From positions 1 to 5,818 of the forward strand of contig CAZSTA010000221.1 of the NCBI GenBank assembly GCA_964609495.1: a stretch of DNA of 5,818 nucleotides. The letters run 5' to 3'. The position numbers and the translations under genes were made by a program. The notes beneath the pieces are model-generated. The model was not told the origin of the DNA. It searched no databases and saw only the letters and a program-made list of their open reading frames with translations. Below are positions 1-5,818 of the stretch, in pieces; positions within the stretch are counted from its first letter, which is position 1; each line of letters starts with the position of its first letter. This DNA is from CAZSTA01 sp964609495 [NCBI: uncultured bacterium] (GTDB taxonomy: Bacteria; CAZSTA01).

Positions 1-1
1 G

Positions 2-286
2 ATCGTCAATAACGAGCGGATCACAAAATTCCTTGCGCTGAAATATCAAGCGGAGGGTGCTCATCAAGTCAAAGCTAATGTGGATAAGATCCCCGCCTTA
101 AAGGTAGAGCCGATCGTGGATAAGTTGGTGAGCAAAACTGATGTGGTTCGACATAATTCTATAAAACTTGCTGAGCTGGTGATCAAGATAGTATCGAGGC
201 GGATGGGAACTGGGAAACAGAGGATCACCCTGTTCGGTCGCCGATTTCAAGATAATTTAGACAAGTTTAAGGTGATTAAAGGGTGA
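2..286 (+). CDS. C-terminal end of an unrecognised protein (5' truncated by the window edge)
   Basis: The reading frame is open from the first complete codon at base 2 to a TGA stop at 284-286, giving about 94 visible residues. A GTG at 80 could be taken as a start, but the frame continues upstream without a stop and no good ribosome binding site precedes the GTG. I therefore treat this as the tail of a longer gene. The visible part is basic and mixed in character, with a likely helical stretch (KLAELVIKIVSRRMG) and a charged end (LFGRRFQDNLDKFKVIKG). I see no signal peptide, membrane segment or catalytic motif. Codon use looks like real coding sequence and resembles the neighbours. The gene converges on the histidine kinase, with only 13 bases between the two stop codons. 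I do not recognise the family and assign no function. Confidence 0.6.
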   Translation: MVNNERITKFLALKYQAEGAHQVKANVDKIPALKVEPIVDKLVSKTDVVRHNSIKLAELVIKIVSRRMGTGKQRITLFGRRFQDNLDKFKVIKG

Positions 287-299
287 TCAAAAACCTTCC

Positions 300-3122
300 C
301 TAATCCAGCATTTTTCCCGCTATATCGGATAGCTCCTCCAACTTAAATGGTTTCATAATATGTCCATTAGCTCCCAAATCCATCGCCCTCTCGATCTCCC
401 ACTCCCTACCCTCGGCTGATACAATGATGATCGGTAAATCCTTGAATCGCCCGTCTTTCCGTATCTCCTCTATCACCTCATAACCATCCTTCACGGGTAA
501 TCTTAAATCCAGAAGCATTAGATCAACAGAAGGATGTCTTTTCAATATCTCCATCGCTTGTTTCCCATCCAAAGCGGTTAAGGTCTCATATCCCAACCTA
601 TTCATTATCACTCCTAGAATCCTGACGGTGTCTGGTTCATCATCTACGATTAGGACTGTCTTATCATTGAACTTTAATTCCTCTCCCGGAGTAGATAGAG
701 AGGATGAGATGACGGACTCCTCAGCAGGTAGGTATGGCAAGCGAATGGTGAAGGTAGTCCCCTTCCCTATCTTGCTCTCTACTTTGATATCTCCCTCTAA
801 TAATTCCACCATCTCCTTGACGATGCTTAAACCGAGTCCGGTCCCTCCATATCTCCTGGTGGTGGACATATCTACCTGGTAAAAACGATCGAAGATATGA
901 TCTAGCTTATCTTCAGGTATTCCGATACCAGTATCAGATACGTTTAGGACTACCTTCTCGTCTTCTAGTTTTGCAGATATGCTTATCTCTCCCCCAGGCT
1001 CGGTGAACTTCAATGCATTTCCGATGAGATTAGTTAAGGTAGTTACAATCACATTTCTGTCCAGCATTATCTCTGGAATACCACTTGAAATAAAGCTTGA
1101 TATCTTTACCCCCTTATTCTCGGCAGCTGTTGTGTGAGAATGAATGATATCCAGAACAACCTGTGCTAAGGGAATGGCTTGTAGATTAACCTCCTGCCTT
1201 CCTACCTCTAGTCTAGCAAGGGTGAGTAGATCATTGGTCAGAATCTCTTGCCGATCCACATTCTTTATAATGATGTCCGACATTTCCTCGAGCTGATCTC
1301 TGGAGAGATCAGGCATACTATAAATAATCTCAGCTGCTCCTCTTATCCCGGTAAGAGGAGTGCGAAGCTCGTGACTGACCATATTCAAGAATTTGGACTT
1401 AACTCTGAGAGCCTCATTTAGCTGAACTGTCAATTCCTCCAATTCCTCTTTGCGCCTTTTAAGTTCCTCCTCGGCCTGGTTACGCGCCATAAATGCGACA
1501 AGGGTATCAGAGGCAAGATGGAGTATATTCACATTCTCATCTCTCCAATGCCTCGTCTTCTCTGTATCGTCGAATCCTATGAATCCGAGCAGCCTGTCCC
1601 GGGAATACATTGGAACGATGAGTAGAGAATAAATCTTCCGAGCTTCAAGGATCTCTTTCTCAGCTCTCGCTTCTGGGGGAAGCTTTGATACATCGGATAC
1701 TATGATATTTTCATTTTGATAGAGCTTAGTCATCCCCCAGGGGAAGATCGCGGTGTCGAGGTCTTGAAGGTTTTCGATTTGAGGCTCTGTCCCATCAGCG
1801 CACCATTCGTGGGTATTGTCCATCTTTGCCCCGTCATCCTTGAGCATAAAAATACAGGCACGATTGACATCCACTGTGTTCCCCAGTTCTCCTAGAGCAA
1901 TGTTTAGGGCGACATCGAGATCATCAGCGCTCATAAGGAGAGCTGAGATTCGGGCAATGGCAGACTCAAGTTTGAGCCTATACAAAATTTCCTCCTCTGC
2001 TCGTTTGCGCTCGGTGATGTCTTCGTATGTTACAAACTGCTTTTCCTCATATATTGAAGCAGGTCTGAAGGATATCTCTTTAGCTGATCCGTCTTTACAC
2101 GTTACCGTAAATATCCTAGGTCTTGCCTCTCCTCGCTCTGCCGCCTTTAAATCTTTGATCCATGTTGAAATGGCCTCACCTCTATATTTTGGGTCAGGAT
2201 ATGCCTTTTCAAACCAGTCCTTTCCAGTGGGTATATCCTCCAGCATGTATCCAAATATTTTGATGAACTCTGGATTGATATATTCGTATCGACCATCTCT
2301 ATCTATGATGGATATTCCAAAGGGAGACTTCTCTGATAAAGATTGAAACTTTTCCTTTTCTTTCAGCAGCGCCTCCTCTGCCCGTTTACGCTTGGTGATA
2401 TCGATCCCGATACCAATGATATTGATGATCTGCCCTTCAGTGTCTCTAAGAGCAGTATTATGCCAGGCTATCCATCTCTCCTCTCCTGACTTTGTGAGCC
2501 AGGGATTCTCATAATAAGTTGGCCACTCTCCTTGCTCTACTCCATTTCGCAGACCCCTGAAGGCTTCCCCTACCGGCTCGAAGAATCTTTCAGGAAGTAG
2601 GAAATCCCATATATGCCTGCTAATAGCTTCTCCCTCAGTGTATCCTGTAACCTCCACACACTTCCTATTAAAGAGAGTAATTCGCCCTTCAAGATCGAGT
2701 CCTACGATAAGGGCGTCAGCGGTCTGGATTATCTCCTGCGAAAAATCCCTCTCTTGACGTAATGTTTCTTCATACCTTAATCTTTCTTTCTCCTCAGCTA
2801 TCTTTGTCCTTCTATGCCACCAGGCTATTGAACCCGTCACCATAATTAACATGCTCGCTCTGACTAAGTCACTCCACGGTGGAGTATTCATCTGCAATAT
2901 ATGGGAGATTATGTGGAAGATCGCGAAACCTATGCTCAGGAGCCATCCTTTCCAACCCCAGATAATTATTGCTAAGAAAACAGGGACATAATAGATATAG
3001 ACAACAGGTATGTAATAGATATGCGCAAATATAACATTTATACCTATACTGTGAAAATATATAGTGATTATAACCGCAAAGAAGGTTAATAATACAACTA
3101 GTATTTTGTCTATTTTGTTCAT
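300..3122 (-). CDS. Membrane-bound hybrid sensor histidine kinase (TM-PAS-PAS-GAF-HisKA-HATPase_c-REC)
   Basis: This predicted sensor kinase autophosphorylates on histidine and passes the phosphate to its own receiver domain. It has 940 residues from the ATG at 3122. Residues 7-103 are hydrophobic, with about four to five membrane segments and an HIYYIPVVYIYY motif, so it is an inner-membrane protein with little periplasmic sensor. Two PAS/PAC domains follow (about 124-246 and 251-375), each ending in DIT.RKRAEE, then a GAF domain (about 378-547) and a helical linker (548-575). HisKA carries SHELRTP with the phosphoacceptor His584. HATPase_c (about 686-796) shows N698/N702, DTGIGIP at 730-736, FDRF at 744-747 and GGTGLGL at 759-765. 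The receiver (822-938) has D827/D828, phosphoacceptor D872, S902 and K924. All catalytic residues are present. There is no Hpt or DNA-binding domain, so a separate partner must carry the output. The ligands are unknown. It lies 77 bases downstream of dgt. An in-frame TTG at 3203 was rejected as the start. Confidence 0.96.
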   Translation of the reverse strand: MNKIDKILVVLLTFFAVIITIYFHSIGINVIFAHIYYIPVVYIYYVPVFLAIIIWGWKGWLLSIGFAIFHIISHILQMNTPPWSDLVRASMLIMVTGSIAWWHRRTKIAEEKERLRYEETLRQERDFSQEIIQTADALIVGLDLEGRITLFNRKCVEVTGYTEGEAISRHIWDFLLPERFFEPVGEAFRGLRNGVEQGEWPTYYENPWLTKSGEERWIAWHNTALRDTEGQIINIIGIGIDITKRKRAEEALLKEKEKFQSLSEKSPFGISIIDRDGRYEYINPEFIKIFGYMLEDIPTGKDWFEKAYPDPKYRGEAISTWIKDLKAAERGEARPRIFTVTCKDGSAKEISFRPASIYEEKQFVTYEDITERKRAEEEILYRLKLESAIARISALLMSADDLDVALNIALGELGNTVDVNRACIFMLKDDGAKMDNTHEWCADGTEPQIENLQDLDTAIFPWGMTKLYQNENIIVSDVSKLPPEARAEKEILEARKIYSLLIVPMYSRDRLLGFIGFDDTEKTRHWRDENVNILHLASDTLVAFMARNQAEEELKRRKEELEELTVQLNEALRVKSKFLNMVSHELRTPLTGIRGAAEIIYSMPDLSRDQLEEMSDIIIKNVDRQEILTNDLLTLARLEVGRQEVNLQAIPLAQVVLDIIHSHTTAAENKGVKISSFISSGIPEIMLDRNVIVTTLTNLIGNALKFTEPGGEISISAKLEDEKVVLNVSDTGIGIPEDKLDHIFDRFYQVDMSTTRRYGGTGLGLSIVKEMVELLEGDIKVESKIGKGTTFTIRLPYLPAEESVISSSLSTPGEELKFNDKTVLIVDDEPDTVRILGVIMNRLGYETLTALDGKQAMEILKRHPSVDLMLLDLRLPVKDGYEVIEEIRKDGRFKDLPIIIVSAEGREWEIERAMDLGANGHIMKPFKLEELSDIAGKMLD

Positions 3123-3128
3123 TTTTCT

Positions 3129-3134
3129 ACCTCC
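3129..3134 (-). promoter_or_regulatory. Ribosome binding site of the histidine kinase; decides its start
   Basis: On the minus strand GGAGGT lies six bases before the ATG at 3122 (GGAGGTAGAAAAATG). This is a near-perfect Shine-Dalgarno sequence at normal spacing. It favours the 940-residue product over the longer reading from TTG at 3203, which has no purine-rich element in front of it. Confidence 0.85.
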
Positions 3135-3149
3135 ACTCTTACAACAAAT

Positions 3150-3179
3150 CCCTATTAATAGATCAAAAGTCAATAAGGG
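3150..3179 (-). repeat. Imperfect inverted repeat in the dgt-kinase gap
   Basis: Read on the minus strand, CCCTTATT (3179-3172) can pair with AATAGGG (3156-3150), leaving one bulged base and a loop of 15 bases. It ends about 15 bases before the kinase Shine-Dalgarno sequence. No run of T follows, so it is not an intrinsic terminator. It could form a weak mRNA hairpin that affects stability or kinase translation, or it could be chance in an AT-rich gap. Confidence 0.25.
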
Positions 3180-3199
3180 GAATGCTAAGGTATCATTAT

Positions 3200-4246
3200 T
3201 CAATAACCGGGTATGAACAATTCCATATAAGTGTTCATCGCATATCTATCGGTCATCCCTGCTAGGAAATCACAGATGACCCGTTTGATATCCCCTTGTT
3301 CCTCCTTATATTTATATCTATCTCTTAACTTCTCGGGGTTATCTAAGAAGAAGTTATACAACTCTTTGACTATATGGATCGCCTTCTCCCGCTGTTTTCT
3401 GATCTGAGTTGCTCCTGTATAGACCTCCTGAAATAGAAACTCACGCAATTTATCGGTCTCATCCAGAACTTCAGGACTCATCTCAATGGTATCCTTATTC
3501 CAACTGGCGCGAACAATATCTTTAACCATCGTATCTATTCGCTGGGAGTGAGTATATCCTAAAACCTCTAAACAACTGTGAGGAAGATCACTTTCGGAGA
3601 TGATCCCTGCCCGTAGAGAATCATCAATGTCGTGATTGATATAAGCGACGCTGTCGGCGATTCTCACAACCTGTCCTTCCAAAGCAATCGGTTTATCCTC
3701 TTCCCCAGCCTTTAAGATGGACTCTCGGACCTTGGAGTGCTTAAGGATTCCATCTCGAACCTCCCCGCTCAGATTCAATCCATTCTTGCCCTCTAAAATA
3801 TCTACCACCCGTAAGCTCTGCTCATTATGTCTGAAACCATCGAAATATACCTCATCGAGAGCGAACTCCCCAGCATGGCCGAAAGGGGTATGTCCTAGAT
3901 CGTGTCCCATCGCGATCGCCTCGGTAAGATCTTCGTTGAGTCTTAAAGCTCTGGCTATCGTTCTAGCGATTTGAGATACCTCTAAGGTATGAGTTAGTCT
4001 GGTGCGGAAGTGATCTCCTTCAGGAGAGATAAAGACTTGAGTCTTATGCTTAAGACGACGAAAAGCCTTGCAATGAATTATCCGATCTCTATCCCTTTGA
4101 AAGATCGTCCTTATTTCACAGGGCTTTTCCTCTCTTTCTCGACCACGAGAGGCAGAACTTAAAGTCGCATAGGGAGATAGATGTTGCTCTTCAAACTTTT
4201 CCCATAAGCGACGAGGAGGTAGAGTATTGAAACTGCTTTTGTTCAC
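3200..4246 (-). CDS. dgt: Deoxyguanosinetriphosphate triphosphohydrolase-like HD-domain protein
   Basis: This cytoplasmic metal-dependent hydrolase is predicted to cleave dNTPs, classically dGTP, to the deoxynucleoside and triphosphate, which would tune dNTP pools. The 348 residues match the short single-domain branch of the family, well below the roughly 500 residues of E. coli Dgt. The N-terminal part has LSPYA and the family signature [21 protein letters not shown] (50-70). The HD metal site is complete: H86 in [15 protein letters not shown]115-D116 in [14 protein letters not shown], and D198 in [13 protein letters not shown]119 and H124 sit where the family has its further active-site histidines. 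The C-terminal MTDRYAM motif is present, so the protein looks full length. The GTG start at 4246 overlaps the S55-like gene's TGA as GTGA, which points to translational coupling. The real substrate of short family members is often untested, so other dNTPs are possible. Confidence 0.93.
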   Translation of the reverse strand: MNKSSFNTLPPRRLWEKFEEQHLSPYATLSSASRGREREEKPCEIRTIFQRDRDRIIHCKAFRRLKHKTQVFISPEGDHFRTRLTHTLEVSQIARTIARALRLNEDLTEAIAMGHDLGHTPFGHAGEFALDEVYFDGFRHNEQSLRVVDILEGKNGLNLSGEVRDGILKHSKVRESILKAGEEDKPIALEGQVVRIADSVAYINHDIDDSLRAGIISESDLPHSCLEVLGYTHSQRIDTMVKDIVRASWNKDTIEMSPEVLDETDKLREFLFQEVYTGATQIRKQREKAIHIVKELYNFFLDNPEKLRDRYKYKEEQGDIKRVICDFLAGMTDRYAMNTYMELFIPGY

Positions 4247-5818
4247 GGCACTAACCTTTCCATTGGTAATTCTCTCCTCTTCTGAACCTCTATCTTGATC
4301 TCCTTACGACCAGCGATGATCATATCTGTTGTCTGAGTGGCTACTATCGTCTCCTTCTCTTCCTTGCTGGGAGGTGTTAACTTTTCCATAGGAGGATGAG
4401 ATCTAGGTAACTCCTCCTCAACCTCCTCGGTAGCCACTACTTCACCTCCTTCCTCCACCTCAGTCGGACCTAGGGGAATAGCTTCGATCACAATATCGTT
4501 ATTTTTATCTCTCGATACATAATCCTCTATCTGTTCCTCTAGACTCTTCGGAGGTTCTTTCTCCTCCTCATTTTGCTCTACTTGATCTAAGGAGACCCCT
4601 CCTCCCCGCACTATGATGATCGTCGATCCAATAGCTGAGTCCTCAGGAATTTTGAAATTTATTATATTCTTTATCGGCTCTTGGCGGAAGGGACGGAGAT
4701 TCACTACGACTTGGACGCGATCTCCTGGATTGGCTATCTTGCGATCGATATCAGCTTCCTCAATTAGCGCTATTTTTCGCTCTTTATCTATATCTAGTTC
4801 GAGATTTATCTCTTGAAGATCAACCTTCTTGAACTCGTTGTTCATCAACATAGTCATACCGATCAAGATATCCGCCAAGGAGGCGACAGCAATGTCGAAA
4901 TCAGAATAGAACATATTAACCCTTCTGATAGGTGAGGGAAAGTTATCCCCCTTAAACTCAAGTTTCATTTGAGAAGTCCCCTCCCCTATTCGATCTATAG
5001 TGCCATCTATCGCCTGTAAAATCGCTGTTAATGCCATAAAGGGGCTAAGATTCTCGTCATTGATCATCTGAACTTCAAATCCTCTCGTTTGATCGAGATC
5101 TTTTGCCGTGACCTTCACGTTGATTAATATAGAATCTGGATACTCTTTGACCTTCCCCGAGAGAGCGGTGGAACGATCCTGCTCGATGCGCCCGATGAGA
5201 TCAAGGGGATGAGCGATCTTAAAGGGAAGCTCTTCGCTATAAACTACCTTGAGAACCTCGGCAGTGGTGAGAAAGAGATCAACATCTCCTTTACGAAGTA
5301 GGGGATGTCCGAATGATACGGATTTATCATCTTTTTGATAGGTCAGAGTTCCGATATAAGTGATATCCATATCCCCGCGCATTAATTGAACTCCAATCGC
5401 GCTGCCTGGCTCGAAAGTGGAAGTGCTTTCAGGATTCTTCTCTGTCTTCATACCTGCTGACCAGATAGGTTGGATCTCATATTGACTCAGCTTATCCTTA
5501 ACCATCTGCAAAGCGCGTCCGGAGAGACCAGAGATCATAACTGGAGTCTGCACTGGGGTCATAACCGCAACTTCACTCTCAGCAAGAGAGGGAGGAATCC
5601 TCCCCTGAAAGGGAACTTTTTTACCTTGAGTCCTATTGACTGCAAAAGTTCCCTTTTCTACCCTTCCTATATTAATTAGATTTGACTCGTTGAGGGAAAG
5701 GATATTGTCGGCAATTATGATCTTCTCTATCCTTCTATCCCCTAAGATTAAAGGTTCATCGAGTTGGAAACTGCTCGTCTCCTCCTCCTCATTTTTCTCG
5801 CTGATCTCAAGCACCGAG
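4243..5818 (-). CDS. SpoIVB/peptidase S55-like protein, C-terminal part (5' truncated by the window edge)
   Basis: The frame is open to the right edge. A GTG at 5814 is probably an internal valine (reads SVLEIS), so the N-terminus is missing. Residue numbers count that codon as 1. The match to S55-like proteins rests on a conserved stretch: [15 protein letters not shown] (86-102), [24 protein letters not shown] (136-159), then SFGHPLL (167-173), a TTAEV segment, and an IGRI.QDR..A..GKV segment (208-222). H170 in GHP would correspond to the S55 catalytic histidine. The catalytic serine motif (GxSGSP) is not visible; from memory of the family it lies upstream, outside the window. Later come a beta-rich region with [19 protein letters not shown] (about 372-390) and a Glu/Pro-rich tail (about 412-490). 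The missing end probably holds a signal peptide, giving an envelope location, but this cannot be seen. Whether it is an active protease is uncertain. It is the first visible gene of the dgt cluster. Confidence 0.75.
   Translation of the reverse strand, partial: SVLEISEKNEEEETSSFQLDEPLILGDRRIEKIIIADNILSLNESNLINIGRVEKGTFAVNRTQGKKVPFQGRIPPSLAESEVAVMTPVQTPVMISGLSGRALQMVKDKLSQYEIQPIWSAGMKTEKNPESTSTFEPGSAIGVQLMRGDMDITYIGTLTYQKDDKSVSFGHPLLRKGDVDLFLTTAEVLKVVYSEELPFKIAHPLDLIGRIEQDRSTALSGKVKEYPDSILINVKVTAKDLDQTRGFEVQMINDENLSPFMALTAILQAIDGTIDRIGEGTSQMKLEFKGDNFPSPIRRVNMFYSDFDIAVASLADILIGMTMLMNNEFKKVDLQEINLELDIDKERKIALIEEADIDRKIANPGDRVQVVVNLRPFRQEPIKNIINFKIPEDSAIGSTIIIVRGGGVSLDQVEQNEEEKEPPKSLEEQIEDYVSRDKNNDIVIEAIPLGPTEVEEGGEVVATEEVEEELPRSHPPMEKLTPPSKEEKETIVATQTTDMIIAGRKEIKIEVQKRRELPMERLVP
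4255..4261 (-). promoter_or_regulatory. Probable ribosome binding site for dgt inside the end of the S55-like gene
   Basis: GGAAAGG on the minus strand lies eight bases before the GTG start at 4246 and within the last codons of the upstream gene. It is a moderate Shine-Dalgarno match at suitable spacing. Together with the GTGA stop/start overlap it supports the GTG start and re-initiation by ribosomes finishing the S55-like gene. Confidence 0.6.

Noticed and set aside
80-286. A short complete gene starting at GTG 80.
   Set aside because: The frame stays open to the window edge and no ribosome binding site precedes the GTG, so a truncated longer gene is more likely.
279-297. A possible bidirectional terminator between the convergent genes (AAGG...CCTT).
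   Set aside because: The stem is only four base pairs and is not followed by a T run on either strand.
1816-2346. A 176-residue plus-strand open frame.
   Set aside because: It lies wholly antisense to the PAS/GAF region of the kinase, its translation is serine-rich and without motifs, and the minus strand has complete conserved domains. It is a shadow frame, as are the other plus-strand frames at 628, 1450, 3717, 4613 and 5470.
3139-3173. A possible promoter for the kinase on the minus strand: TTGACT (3173-3168) with a -10 downstream.
   Set aside because: At 16-19 bases spacing the hexamers are GATTTG-like with no TATAAT resemblance; the better TTGTAA is about 23 bases away, which is too far.
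4400-4470. Purine-rich repeats suggesting a tandem repeat or CRISPR-like array.
   Set aside because: They encode an in-frame glutamate-rich tail, are irregular in length, and have no constant repeat/spacer structure.
5516-5535. SGLSGR in the S55-like protein looks like a serine protease GxSG motif (S98).
   Set aside because: It lies in the [15 protein letters not shown] segment, where the related proteins I recall have an SG-F/L-x-x-RAL structural turn, and it lacks the SGSP form of the S55 nucleophile.

Overview
The window is bacterial chromosomal DNA of moderate GC content (by eye, not computed), densely packed with genes. It is accessory or housekeeping in character: there is no phage, insertion sequence, CRISPR array, tRNA or rRNA. 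The proteins suggest a non-model bacterium, possibly from an environmental lineage known mainly from metagenomes. The reasons are a large SpoIVB/S55-like protein outside a sporulation context, a single-domain HD dGTPase-like protein, and a PAS/GAF hybrid kinase of the type common in environmental bacteria and archaea. GTG is used as a start codon. I cannot name the phylum from this sequence.

Layout. From 1 to 286 on the plus strand is the 3' end of a gene I do not recognise; its 5' part lies outside the window. It converges with three minus-strand genes that fill the rest and are read from right to left. The first (5818 to 4243) is the C-terminal part of a SpoIVB/peptidase S55-like protein, running off the right edge. 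The second (4246 to 3200) is a complete dGTP triphosphohydrolase-like HD protein, whose GTG start overlaps the S55 stop as GTGA. The third (3122 to 300), after a 77-base gap, is a complete 940-residue membrane-anchored hybrid histidine kinase with the order TM, PAS, PAS, GAF, HisKA, HATPase_c, REC.

How they work together. The S55-like gene and dgt look translationally coupled and must share a transcript. The kinase may be read through from that transcript, since I see no intrinsic terminator before it, but it has its own strong ribosome binding site. The three predicted roles (envelope serine-protease-like protein, dNTP hydrolysis, signalling) do not form a known pathway. I read the cluster as a co-oriented set rather than a demonstrated functional module. 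No new biological system is evident. The points most worth a second look are the S55-like protein's possibly permuted domain order and charged tail, the kinase start correction, and the unidentified convergent gene.
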